Assembly: GCA_900545545.1 (NCBI GenBank)
Contig: UQZO01000001.1
Coordinates: 310,001-374,000, forward strand
Direction of reading: 5' to 3'
Length of the DNA stretch: 64,000 nt
DNA from: an uncultured Subdoligranulum sp.
GTDB lineage: Bacteria > Bacillota > Clostridia > Oscillospirales > Ruminococcaceae
Part shown: positions 29,084-37,376 of the stretch, one piece after another
Numbering within the stretch: the stretch's first letter is position 1
How the letters are laid out: each line of letters begins with the position of its first letter
Notes under the pieces: generated by a model
The model's input: only the letters and a program-made list of their open reading frames with translations
Told to the model about the DNA's origin: nothing
Databases searched by the model: none
Program-made: the position numbers and the translations under genes

Positions 29084-29557
29084 ATGAAGGTTAGCGAACT
29101 GATGGACCCGAAGGGGATTTTGCTGTACGCCAATATCGACAATGCGGCCGATGCCCTGGGCATTCTGGTGGAACTGCAGGAAGGCATTGGTGTCATTACC
29201 AACGGCACGGCCTATTATAATGCCGTATGCCAGCGCGAAACCTTTGGAGGTTCTACCGCCATTGGAGATGGCATTGCGCTGCCCCACGCTATCAATGCCG
29301 GGGTCTCTGCTCCGGGAATCTCAGCACTGACGCTTCGCCGCGGTGTGGATTGGGGCGCGCCGGATGGCCATCCTGTTGACCTGTTGTTTATGATCGCCGT
29401 TCCGCCGGGAGAGGACAGCCTGCATTTGCAGATTCTGGCCCGCCTTGTCAACCTCCTGGGGCAGAATGCTTTGGTAGACGCATTGCGCCATGCCAGCAGC
29501 CCCCAACGTTTTTTGGAACTTTTGCAAAAAATGGAAAATACCTGTTTTGGTATTTGA
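29084..29557 (+). CDS. PTS fructose-type EIIA domain protein (PtsN-like)
   Basis: 157 residues, one IIA domain of the fructose/mannitol/nitrogen type. The phosphorylatable histidine is His68 in GIALPHA. No IIB or IIC partner is nearby, so it is an orphan IIA that may carry a signal rather than sugar, or serve permeases elsewhere. The ATG at 29084 follows AAGGGG by 7 bases. HPr kinase is encoded 18 kb downstream. A strong terminator follows. Confidence 0.88.
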   Translation: MKVSELMDPKGILLYANIDNAADALGILVELQEGIGVITNGTAYYNAVCQRETFGGSTAIGDGIALPHAINAGVSAPGISALTLRRGVDWGAPDGHPVDLLFMIAVPPGEDSLHLQILARLVNLLGQNALVDALRHASSPQRFLELLQKMENTCFGI

Positions 29558-29560
29558 TAA

Positions 29561-29600
29561 AAAGCAGCCGAAAAGGAATTGCCTTTTCGGCTGCTTTTAT
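29561..29600 (+). terminator. Intrinsic terminator after the PTS IIA gene
   Basis: 13-bp stem GCAGCCGAAAAGG / CCTTTTCGGCTGC (29564-29576, 29582-29594), extended by flanking A and T, then TTTTATT. Confidence 0.92.
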
Positions 29601-29666
29601 TATATGAAATAAGCAAAATGCACAAATAAATAGAAAATAATAAAATAATATTGTGCAAAAGTGCGG

Positions 29667-29696
29667 TTGCTTTAGAAGGATAAAGTGTGCTATACT
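29667..29696 (+). promoter_or_regulatory. Promoter of the ABC importer operon
   Basis: TTGCTT (29667-29672), 18-base spacer, TATACT (29691-29696), in an AT-rich stretch. Confidence 0.65.
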
Positions 29697-29709
29697 TTAA
29701 AGCACTAAA

Positions 29710-29759
29710 CCGGCGAAGTGAGGGAGACCCCGAATCGTGAAACAGAAGGGGAGAGCCGG
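29710..29759 (+). promoter_or_regulatory. Possible structured mRNA leader of the ABC importer operon
   Basis: Just after the predicted start point the leader can fold. The outer stem is CCGGC (29710-29714) with GCCGG (29755-29759); the inner stem is CCCC (29728-29731) with GGGG (29748-29751) closing a 16-base loop. GGG at 29722-29724 could instead pair with the same C run, which would give two exclusive folds. I do not match it to a known riboswitch class. The SBP start codon is 20 bases downstream. Confidence 0.4.
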
Positions 29760-29779
29760 GAATGTCTGGAGGAAGAAAG

Positions 29780-30805
29780 ATGAAAAAAGCGCTTTCCTTA
29801 TTGATGGCGGTTACCATGACGTTTGGTCTTGCTGCGTGCGGCAGCTCCGCATCCACGGGCACTGAAAGTTCTTCGGCTGCATCGACGACGGATACGGCGG
29901 AAACTTCGGCCGCCGGGACGGGCACCGTATACAAAGTGGGTATCTGCCAGCTCGTACAGCATGATGCGCTGGATGCGGCGACCCAGGGCTTTAAAGATGC
30001 GCTGACGGAAAAACTGGGCGAGAACGGCGTTGAATTTGAGGAGCAGAATGCTTCCGGCGATACGGCCAACTGCTCAACCATCATCAATGGTTTCGTTTCC
30101 TCGGATGTGGATTTGATCCTGGCCAACGCCACGGCACCGCTGCAGACGGCAACCCAGGCGACCTCGGAGATTCCCATTCTGGGCACTTCGGTTACCGATT
30201 ACGCTACGGCGTTGGATATCAGTGACTGGACCGGTACCGTTGGCGGCAATGTTTCCGGTACCTCGGACCTGGCACCGCTGGATCAGCAGGCTGCCATGAT
30301 TCAGGAACTCTTCCCGGATGCCAAGAACGTGGGCCTGTTGTATTGCAGTGCCGAAGCGAACTCGGTCTATCAGTGTGATGTGATCGAAGGCTATCTGACC
30401 GATGCAGGCTACACCGTTACCCGGTATGCCTTTACCGATACCAACGATGTCACTTCTGTGGCACAGACGGCGGCGGATGCCTCCGACGTGATTTACATTC
30501 CCACCGATAATACGGCAGCATCTAATACCGAAGCCATTGCCAACGTGGTGCTGCCCGCCAAGGTCCCGGTAGTGGCCGGCGAGGAAGGTATCTGCAAGGG
30601 CTGCGGCGTTGCCACCCTGTCCATCAGTTACTACGACCTGGGCTACCAGACCGGTACCATGGCTTATCAGATTTTGGCGGAGGGCGCCGATATCTCCACC
30701 ATGCCCGTTGAGTTCGCACCCAACGTGACCAAGAAGTACAACGCGGCAAACTGCGAAGCACTGGGCATCACCCCGCCGGAAGGCTACGAGGCGATCAGCG
30801 AGTAA
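29780..30805 (+). CDS. ABC transporter substrate-binding lipoprotein (TrpX-like)
   Basis: 341 residues. A lipoprotein signal peptide ends in LAAC with Cys20, then a Ser/Thr/Ala-rich linker, then a periplasmic-binding-protein fold beginning YKVGICQLVQHDALDAATQGF. It resembles the ABC_sub_bind/TrpX family, whose members are linked to aromatic amino acids or other small ligands; the ligand here is unknown. The ATG at 29780 follows GGAGGAAGAA; an in-frame ATG 18 bases earlier would put polar residues before the signal. Permease and ATPase genes follow, after a hairpin that may lower their expression. Confidence 0.9.
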   Translation: MKKALSLLMAVTMTFGLAACGSSASTGTESSSAASTTDTAETSAAGTGTVYKVGICQLVQHDALDAATQGFKDALTEKLGENGVEFEEQNASGDTANCSTIINGFVSSDVDLILANATAPLQTATQATSEIPILGTSVTDYATALDISDWTGTVGGNVSGTSDLAPLDQQAAMIQELFPDAKNVGLLYCSAEANSVYQCDVIEGYLTDAGYTVTRYAFTDTNDVTSVAQTAADASDVIYIPTDNTAASNTEAIANVVLPAKVPVVAGEEGICKGCGVATLSISYYDLGYQTGTMAYQILAEGADISTMPVEFAPNVTKKYNAANCEALGITPPEGYEAISE

Positions 30806-30822
30806 GGAAAATCAATAGACCG

Positions 30823-30860
30823 ACAGCGGGAAAGGGGCCTGCGCCCTTTCCCCGCTGTTT
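30823..30860 (+). terminator. Partial terminator or mRNA-stabilising hairpin
   Basis: ACAGCGGGAAAGGG pairs with CCCTTTCCCCGCTGT (one bulged C), followed by only four T. Placed between the binding-protein gene and the permease gene, it could keep the binding protein in excess. Confidence 0.6.
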
Positions 30861-30900
30861 TGGCTTATGAAGTATTGTTTGGACGGAGGCTTGTTTCCCG

Positions 30901-31848
30901 ATGGAGTTTTTCGCTTCACTGCTCAATTCTATGCCCGGTGCTGTGGCACAGGGACTGATTTGGGGCATTATGGCGATCGGTGTGTACATTACCTATCGCG
31001 TACTGGATATTGCGGATCTTACCGTGGACGGATCGCTGGGCACGGGCGGTGCGGTTTGCGTTGTGCTGGTATTGAATGGTGTTCCGGTAGGCTTTGCACT
31101 GCTGGCGGCTACCCTGGCCGGTATGCTGGCCGGTATGGTAACGGGGCTGTTCCACACGGCCTGCGGTATTCCGGCAATTCTGTCGGGCATTCTCACCCAG
31201 CTGGCGCTGTACTCCATCAACCTGCGCATTATGGGTACCGGCACCGGCGGCGGAAAAGCCAACCTGCCCATCAGTGTGGATAAATACGATCTGCTGATTT
31301 CCGCACGCTATGTTCGGGAAGCGGCACTGAACAACCCGCTGCTGACACTCGTGATCTTCTGTGTCATCGTGATCGCAGTCCTGTACTGGTTCTTTGGCAC
31401 GGAACTCGGCTGCTCTCTGCGTGCGACGGGCGCCAACCAGAATATGGCCCGCGCACAGGGCATCAACACCAGTTTCGCCAAGGTACTGGGACTGATGATC
31501 TCCAACGGTCTGGTGGCCTTGTCCGGTGGTTTGCTGGCGCAATACCAGGGCTTCTCCGATATCAATATGGGCCGTGGCGCTATCGTGATCGGCCTTGCAG
31601 CTGTCATTATCGGTGAGGTGATCTTCAGCAAGATTTTCCGCAACTTCGCGCTGAAACTGACGGCGGCCGTCATTGGTGCCATCATCTACTACATGGTTAT
31701 GACCTTTGTGCTACGTTTGGGTCTGTCTACCGATGACCTGAAACTGCTCACGGCCTTGGTTGTGGCAATCTTCCTGACCGTTCCTTATTGGAAGAGCCGG
31801 TACTTTACCAAGCCGAGCGTAAAAAAGGGAGGCAAGACCAATGCTTGA
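30901..31848 (+). CDS. ABC transporter permease (TrpY-like, BPD_transp_2 family)
   Basis: 315 residues, strongly hydrophobic with about eight or nine membrane helices. The pattern VYITYRVLDIADLTVDGSLG near the N-terminus and GLAAVIIGEV in the C-terminal half are typical of the branched-chain/TrpY type permeases that pair with TrpX-like binding proteins. The start ATG has GGAGG 11 bases upstream. Its end overlaps the ATPase gene by 8 bases. Confidence 0.9.
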   Translation: MEFFASLLNSMPGAVAQGLIWGIMAIGVYITYRVLDIADLTVDGSLGTGGAVCVVLVLNGVPVGFALLAATLAGMLAGMVTGLFHTACGIPAILSGILTQLALYSINLRIMGTGTGGGKANLPISVDKYDLLISARYVREAALNNPLLTLVIFCVIVIAVLYWFFGTELGCSLRATGANQNMARAQGINTSFAKVLGLMISNGLVALSGGLLAQYQGFSDINMGRGAIVIGLAAVIIGEVIFSKIFRNFALKLTAAVIGAIIYYMVMTFVLRLGLSTDDLKLLTALVVAIFLTVPYWKSRYFTKPSVKKGGKTNA

Positions 31849-32635
31849 GATCAAAAATGTCTATAAAACCTTCAACGCCGGTACGGTCAATGAGAAGGTG
31901 GCCCTCAACGGTCTGGACCTGAAACTGGAGGACGGCGATTTTGTTACGGTAATCGGCGGCAACGGTGCCGGTAAATCCACCATGCTGAATGCGGTGGCCG
32001 GTGTGTGGCCCATCGATATGGGAAAAATTCTCATTGACGGAAAAGATGTTACCCGCCTGAGTGAACATCAGCGTGCCAAATATATCGGGCGTGTGTTTCA
32101 GGACCCCATGATGGGTACGGCGGCAACTATGGGCATCGATGAAAACCTGGCACTGGCGGCGCGCCGCGGGTTGGCACGCACGCTGCGCACGGGCATCACG
32201 AAAAAAGAACATGACGAGTACTACAAACTGCTCAAGACCCTGGATCTGGGGCTGGAAGACCGTATGACCAGCAAGGTCGGCCTGCTTTCCGGCGGCCAGC
32301 GGCAGGCGGTAACGCTGCTGATGGCTACCTTGAAAAAGCCCCGGCTGCTTCTGCTGGATGAACATACGGCCGCCCTGGACCCCAAAACAGCCGCCAAGGT
32401 GCTGGCTCTTTCGGATAAGATCGTGCACGAGAATCACCTGACCACCCTGATGATTACCCATAATATGAAGGATGCCATCCGCTACGGAAATCGACTGATC
32501 ATGATGTACGAAGGACGCGTGATCTATGATGTGCGGGGCGAGGAAAAGGCAAAGCTGGAAGTGAGCGACCTGCTCAAGCGTTTTGAACAGGTCAGCGACG
32601 GAGATTTTGCCAACGACCGCATGCTCCTTTCCTGA
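31841..32635 (+). CDS. ABC transporter ATP-binding protein (TrpZ-like)
   Basis: 264 residues. Walker A GGNGAGKST at 39-47, signature LLSGGQRQAVTLLMA, Walker B LLLLDEHTAALDP, and the H-loop in MITHNMKDA. The Walker B has His where most ABC proteins have Pro (DEHT, not DEPT), as I recall for this importer subfamily. It powers the permease encoded just upstream. A strong terminator closes the operon. Confidence 0.93.
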   Translation: MLEIKNVYKTFNAGTVNEKVALNGLDLKLEDGDFVTVIGGNGAGKSTMLNAVAGVWPIDMGKILIDGKDVTRLSEHQRAKYIGRVFQDPMMGTAATMGIDENLALAARRGLARTLRTGITKKEHDEYYKLLKTLDLGLEDRMTSKVGLLSGGQRQAVTLLMATLKKPRLLLLDEHTAALDPKTAAKVLALSDKIVHENHLTTLMITHNMKDAIRYGNRLIMMYEGRVIYDVRGEEKAKLEVSDLLKRFEQVSDGDFANDRMLLS

Positions 32636-32643
32636 ATTCTCCC

Positions 32644-32673
32644 AAAATCCGACTGCTTGCAGTCGGATTTTTT
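32644..32673 (+). terminator. Intrinsic terminator of the ABC importer operon
   Basis: Perfect stem AAAATCCGACTGC / GCAGTCGGATTTT with a very short loop, ending in six T. Confidence 0.9.
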
Positions 32674-32737
32674 GCTTTGTAATTTTTTTGTAATACGTTA
32701 CATTTTTGGAAAAAGGATATTCAAAACAGGGTTTTTG

Positions 32738-32746
32738 TGCTATAAT
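32738..32746 (+). promoter_or_regulatory. Extended -10 promoter of the SGNH-like gene
   Basis: TGC followed by a perfect TATAAT (32741-32746). The best -35 at the right distance, TATTCA (32718-32723), is weak, so the TG extension probably compensates. Confidence 0.65.
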
Positions 32747-32818
32747 GATTTTGTTTATACTAGGTGGGGTGCGGCTTGAGCGTATCCCGCCCACGAACCA
32801 AGGAGGTCACCGTTACCG

Positions 32819-34495
32819 ATGAGCCGTAAACAGTCTCAAACCAGACCCGGTCTGAGCCAGATTCAGCGCAAAGCCTGTATTGTCCTGGCAGTTTGTATCC
32901 TGGCCGTGGTTGTAAGCTTTGTGGTATCCTGGGTTTTGCCGTCTGCGTTTGGTGCGGGCGATGCCTACGATCCGGATCAATTTCCGCTGGATACCAGCCT
33001 TGAGGCGATTCTGACCGATAACTCCGCAGATGATTCCTACATAACGCAAAGCCTGTTTGTGGGTGACCGCAGTGCACTGGCGCTGCAAAAGGATGGCCGC
33101 ATCACGCTGGACCAGTATGCGGGCAAGGATGATCTGAAAATTTCCAATTTCCTCAAAGAAAGCTGCGTTGCCTTCGAGGAGGATTCCAATACCTATACCA
33201 TTCCGCAGGCCGTTGCCAAGATGAAAGCCCGCCGGGTTTATGTCATGATTGGCAGCAATGATGTGGATGGCTCCATCTCGGTGGATGAGTTTATCAGCGA
33301 TTACAAGCAGGCACTGCAGAATATCAAGAATGCTTATTCTTACTGTGACGTGATTGCCTGCGCCATTCCGCCTGTGGTAAAGGACAGCGAAAATGCGGCC
33401 CAGACCCAGACTCTGATTGATCAGTTCAATCAGGCCATTGCGGTTGCCTGCAATGATATGGGCTTCAAATACCTGAACCTGACGGATATTCTGAAATCGG
33501 ACAAGGGCTATGCAGAGGAAAGCTACGTGGATGCTTCTACGGGTACTTTCAATGCAGCCGGTGCCTACGCGGTATTGGAGTATGTGAAGTCCCATGCCTA
33601 TCAGACCGACGATACCCGTCCTGATACCGATGATATCCCCAAACGCGCGGCCCAGGCTGCCAGCGATGGCACCGGAAGCACGCCTACCCCGACGGCAACC
33701 CCGACCAAGTTGACGGCCAGCTACGCGGTGGAGGATTCCGCCAAAGGCAGCCTGACCGGCAACGGAAAAACGGGTGTCTCCAGCCTGGATGTGGAGACGA
33801 CTTCCGGTTCGCAGGTCAGCGTGACAGCGGTACCGGCAGAAGGATACACCTTCTATAAGTGGAGCGACGGTGTGACGACCGCAACGCGATATGATGTGGT
33901 TACAAAGGATATTTCTGTCACGGCCATGTTCAACGACGCCCGTGTGGAGCTGACCCTGGACCGCGGCGACACGACCATCAAGAAGGGCGAGTCGGTTTCC
34001 ATCACTGCCACGGTGAAGCTGGGCGACAAAAACTACGATAACAGCAACGTGCAGTGGTCCGTCAACGACGAACTGGAAGCAAATGGCGGTACCTTTACCT
34101 TTACGCCCAGCGAGGCGGGCAGCTATGTGGTCCGTGCCGGTATCGAGATCAACGGTACATTCTCTTCTGCACAAATTACGGTTACCGTTCAGGCGGACCC
34201 CACGACCATCAGCGTGACGGGCAATGCTACCATCACGGCGGGCAACAGCACGACGCTGACGGCTACCGTTCAGAACAAGCAGGGCGATGTGACCTGGAGC
34301 TGTGATGAAACCTCCTGGAAAGCCACCGGTGATCAGGTTACCTTTACCGCCAATCAGGAGGGAACCTATCACATCCGCGCGAAAAACAACGGCGCGGAAG
34401 TGACCTTCGAACTCAAGGTGAATGCGGCGCCCACCCCGACTCCGACGCAGACACCGTCAAGCGATTCGTCCGATGATAAAGACGAAGATGATTGA
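32819..34495 (+). CDS. Membrane-anchored SGNH-like protein with InlB-type and Ig-like repeats
   Basis: 558 residues. A cytoplasmic basic start, one membrane helix (about 19-40), then an extracellular domain (about 70-260) with the layout of an SGNH/GDSL hydrolase: block I SLFVGDRSALAL, block III IGSNDVDG (144-151). The usual nucleophile position in GDS is Arg (GDR, 82-84), though Ser85 follows. The C-terminal D-x-x-H is also missing: Asp238 is followed by ASTGTFNAAG, with Thr243 where His is expected. After a Thr/Pro linker come an InlB B-repeat-like module (about 300-378, GYTFYKWSDG) and two Ig-like beta domains, ending in a Thr/Pro and acidic tail. Probably wall- or glycan-binding rather than an active esterase. 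AAGGAGGT upstream. Confidence 0.78.
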   Translation: MSRKQSQTRPGLSQIQRKACIVLAVCILAVVVSFVVSWVLPSAFGAGDAYDPDQFPLDTSLEAILTDNSADDSYITQSLFVGDRSALALQKDGRITLDQYAGKDDLKISNFLKESCVAFEEDSNTYTIPQAVAKMKARRVYVMIGSNDVDGSISVDEFISDYKQALQNIKNAYSYCDVIACAIPPVVKDSENAAQTQTLIDQFNQAIAVACNDMGFKYLNLTDILKSDKGYAEESYVDASTGTFNAAGAYAVLEYVKSHAYQTDDTRPDTDDIPKRAAQAASDGTGSTPTPTATPTKLTASYAVEDSAKGSLTGNGKTGVSSLDVETTSGSQVSVTAVPAEGYTFYKWSDGVTTATRYDVVTKDISVTAMFNDARVELTLDRGDTTIKKGESVSITATVKLGDKNYDNSNVQWSVNDELEANGGTFTFTPSEAGSYVVRAGIEINGTFSSAQITVTVQADPTTISVTGNATITAGNSTTLTATVQNKQGDVTWSCDETSWKATGDQVTFTANQEGTYHIRAKNNGAEVTFELKVNAAPTPTPTQTPSSDSSDDKDEDD

Positions 34496-34522
34496 TCTGA
34501 AATAAGAGGAACAGAGTAGAAA

Positions 34523-35272
34523 ATGGCAATTTACACGTGCGTTTTGTTGGATGTAGACAATACGCTTCTGGATTTTGATGCGGCAGAGCGAAAGGCTCTG
34601 ACGGATATGCTGGCGGAATATGATCTGCCTCACGATGCACAAGCCTGTGAAGTGTACCACAAAGTCAATCGGGAATTGTGGGATGCACTGGCAAAAGGCA
34701 AGCTCAGTAAGGCAAAATTGTTCCAGATTCGCTTCCAGCGCTTTATGCAGGCCATGGAACTGCCAGACAACGGAAAAAGTCATGCGATGAATGACCGTTA
34801 CGAGGAACTGCTGGCGACACATTCGGATCTGATCCCCGGTGCGCTGACTGCGCTGGAGGAGTTGGGGGAGGTGGCCACACTGGCCACCGTATCCAACGGT
34901 GGCGTGGCGGTGCAGCAGGCCCGTATCCGGGATTCCGGCGTAGAGCGGTACATGGACGGCATCTATATTTCGGAGAAGGTGGGCGCTGCGAAGCCTTCCG
35001 CCAAGTTGTTCGACCATGTCCTGAAAGATCTGGGCATTACCAACCGCAGCCGTGTACTGATGGTCGGTGACGATTTGCTTGCCGATATCAAGGGCGGGCT
35101 GAATGCCGGGTTGGATACCTGCTGGGTCAACTTCAAAAATGAGGAAAACAAGACCGGCATACAGCCCAAATACGAGATTCACTCCTACGAGGAACTCTAT
35201 AAGCTGGTAATGGAGCCGGAAGAACTGGAAAATATCGGCGTGCGCAATCGCCGTCATAGCAACGAAGCCTGA
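34523..35272 (+). CDS. YjjG-type HAD nucleotidase
   Basis: 249 residues. Motif I DVDNTLLDFD (Asp10, Asp12), motif II in TVSNGG, the AAKPSAKLFDHVL motif III block and motif IV VGDDLLADIKGG match the YjjG/YfnB group of HAD 5'-nucleotidases, which remove phosphate from non-canonical pyrimidine nucleotides. Substrate assignment is by family. It lies 27 bases after the SGNH-like gene and is probably co-transcribed. The last 15 residues are polar and specific to this protein. Confidence 0.88.
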   Translation: MAIYTCVLLDVDNTLLDFDAAERKALTDMLAEYDLPHDAQACEVYHKVNRELWDALAKGKLSKAKLFQIRFQRFMQAMELPDNGKSHAMNDRYEELLATHSDLIPGALTALEELGEVATLATVSNGGVAVQQARIRDSGVERYMDGIYISEKVGAAKPSAKLFDHVLKDLGITNRSRVLMVGDDLLADIKGGLNAGLDTCWVNFKNEENKTGIQPKYEIHSYEELYKLVMEPEELENIGVRNRRHSNEA

Positions 35273-35280
35273 CCGCTTTG

Positions 35281-35312
35281 GGCGGCTGCGGGCTGTGTGC
35301 CGCTGCCTTTTT
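35281..35312 (+). terminator. Weak terminator-like hairpin
   Basis: GCGGC (35282-35286) pairs with GCCGC (35299-35303); five T at 35308-35312. The stem is short, so termination would be partial. Confidence 0.35.
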
Positions 35313-35358
35313 GTGAAGGCGGCGGCATATTTTGGGAAGAGGGAACGGGAATTTTTTT

Positions 35359-37248
35359 ATGCTGCTGGAATTGCAACAACTGGGAAAAAGCTTTGGCGAG
35401 CATGAAGTGCTGCAAGATGTGAACGCCAATGTGGAGCGCGGTGACAGAATCGGCATCATTGGCGCCAACGGTACGGGTAAAACAACGCTGCTGCGCATTC
35501 TTTGCGGGGAAAGCCTGCCGGATTCAGGCACGGCTTCTTTCGGAAACGGTGTTACCTGCGGTTATCTGGAACAAAATGCCAATCTGGACCCGAGCCTGGA
35601 CGTATATGCCACCATGCGGCTGGCGTTTACGCCGGCGCTGGAAGCCATGCAGAAGCTGGAAACGCTGCAAAGACAGTTGGCCGCAGATCCCCACAATGCA
35701 TCTGTCCAGGAAGAAATCAACCATTGCAACGCTGTCATCGATGCGATGGATGCGTATCAGATGGATACCCAGATCAAAAAAGTGCTTAACGGTATGGGTT
35801 TCCCTATGGATACCTGGAAAAAACTGGCCGGCGTCCTTTCAGGCGGCGAACAGACACGTCTGCGCCTGGCCCGTTTGCTGCTGGAACGCCCGGACTTGTT
35901 GATTCTGGACGAGCCTACCAACCATCTGGACATCGAAACGATGGACTGGCTGGAAAATTATCTCAAGACCTACCGCGGCGCCGTGCTGGTGGTCAGCCAT
36001 GACCGCTATTTCCTGGATGCGGTCTGTACCCGGATCTGGGAACTGCGTGGCAAAACCATCAACACCTATCGTGGCAATTATTCCGCCTACCTGCCGCAGC
36101 GGGAGGCAGCGGATGAACGGCAACAGAAAATGCATGACGCTGCGGTAGAAAAAGCCGCCAAGCTGCAGGACTACATCGACCGCAACCTCGTGCGGGCGTC
36201 TACCACCAAGATGGCCCAGAGCCGCCGAAAGCAGCTGGAAAAGCTGGAAATCGTGGAAGCCCCCACTGCGGAGGCGTGGGAACTGAATTTCCGCTTCGAG
36301 TATGACATCGAGCCTTATGATGAGCTTGTCATCATGAAAAATCTCACGGTTCGGATCGGTGAGCGTACCCTGATCGATGCTCTGGAGTATACCGTCCACC
36401 GCGGCGACAAACTGGTGATCGCCGGTCCCAACGGCACGGGCAAATCCACCCTTTTGCAGGTTCTGGACGGGAAACGCCGTCCTTCCGGCGGGATGGTTCG
36501 CCTGGGCAGCGGCGCCAAGCCGGGTATCTTTACCCAGCAGCAGGCGCGCCGTGCCGGCCGTGTGATTGATGCCATCTGGAATCAGTATCCGCGCTTTACT
36601 GAACTGGAAGTGCGCAGCCATCTGGCACGCTTCGGGTACCGCGGGGAGGATGTCTTCAAAGACTGCGCACAGCTCTCCGGCGGCGAACTGGCGCGGCTGA
36701 GATTTGCCGAGCTCGCGCTGGAACGCCCCAACCTGATGTTCCTGGATGAGCCGACCAACCACCTGGACATCTATATGCGCGAGAGCCTGACGCAGGCGCT
36801 GGCAGCCTATACCGGAACGCTGCTGCTCGTCACCCACGATCGCTATCTGATGCAGACGCTGGGATGCCCCATCCTGTATCTGGAAGACGGAAAGGCCACT
36901 TTCTATCCGAACTTCGAGGCGCTGAAAAACCGCGAAACAGCCAAGCCGGCGCAGAACACCGCCGGAGAGGAAACCGTCAAGAAACAGGCATACGGTAAGG
37001 AACAGCGCCGTCGCCGGGCCGAGGTGCGGGCGCGCCTGAAAGCGGTGGAGACCGAGATCGAAACGTTGGGGGCTCACATCGTTGAGCTGGAAAATGAGAT
37101 CAACGATCCCGAAGTCCTGCGCGATCATCTTCTGCTGCGGGATAAATGTGATGAACTGGAAGATACCAGGTTCCATCAGCAGGAACTCTTTGACGAATGG
37201 GAAAAACTGGCCCAGGAACAGGAAGAGTTTGAGGCGGAGGGCGAGTGA
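35359..37248 (+). CDS. ABC-F family ATPase
   Basis: 629 residues, two ABC domains in one chain and no membrane segment. First Walker A GANGTGKT (35-42), second GPNGTGKST. Both signatures (LSGGEQTRLRLARLLLE; LSGGELARLRFAELALE) and both DEPTNHLDI Walker B motifs are intact. The linker between domains carries the ABC-F basic segment (STTKMAQSRRKQLEKLE). A charged C-terminal coiled coil covers about 540-629. ABC-F proteins act on ribosomes, in translation of difficult sequences or antibiotic protection; the subclass cannot be set by eye. The ATG at 35359 gives the family N-terminus MLLELQQLGKSFGEHEVL. Confidence 0.93.
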   Translation: MLLELQQLGKSFGEHEVLQDVNANVERGDRIGIIGANGTGKTTLLRILCGESLPDSGTASFGNGVTCGYLEQNANLDPSLDVYATMRLAFTPALEAMQKLETLQRQLAADPHNASVQEEINHCNAVIDAMDAYQMDTQIKKVLNGMGFPMDTWKKLAGVLSGGEQTRLRLARLLLERPDLLILDEPTNHLDIETMDWLENYLKTYRGAVLVVSHDRYFLDAVCTRIWELRGKTINTYRGNYSAYLPQREAADERQQKMHDAAVEKAAKLQDYIDRNLVRASTTKMAQSRRKQLEKLEIVEAPTAEAWELNFRFEYDIEPYDELVIMKNLTVRIGERTLIDALEYTVHRGDKLVIAGPNGTGKSTLLQVLDGKRRPSGGMVRLGSGAKPGIFTQQQARRAGRVIDAIWNQYPRFTELEVRSHLARFGYRGEDVFKDCAQLSGGELARLRFAELALERPNLMFLDEPTNHLDIYMRESLTQALAAYTGTLLLVTHDRYLMQTLGCPILYLEDGKATFYPNFEALKNRETAKPAQNTAGEETVKKQAYGKEQRRRRAEVRARLKAVETEIETLGAHIVELENEINDPEVLRDHLLLRDKCDELEDTRFHQQELFDEWEKLAQEQEEFEAEGE

Positions 37249-37268
37249 GCCGGTTACCGTTCTGTAAC

Positions 37269-37296
37269 TTGTATTCTGACGAAAAAGCGCTATACT
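37269..37296 (+). promoter_or_regulatory. Promoter of the surface-glycan cassette
   Basis: TTGTAT (37269-37274), 16-base spacer, TATACT (37291-37296), 80 bases upstream of the first glycan gene. Confidence 0.7.
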
Positions 37297-37327
37297 AATT
37301 TCTATGTATGAGTGTAGGAAAACGGCA

Positions 37328-37345
37328 GGTGCGCTAAAACGCACC
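37328..37345 (+). promoter_or_regulatory. Leader hairpin of the glycan mRNA
   Basis: Perfect 6-bp stem GGTGCG / CGCACC with loop CTAAAA about 25 bases after the predicted start point and 31 bases before the first start codon. No T run follows, so it is not a terminator; it may protect the mRNA 5' end. Confidence 0.5.
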
Positions 37346-37376
37346 GGCGCCGCAACAACGAAGCGGGGAGACCACT

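Noticed and set aside
32690..32701. GTAATACGTTAC as an operator before the SGNH-like gene
   Set aside because: Only the four-base arms match; such a dyad is expected by chance in AT-rich sequence.
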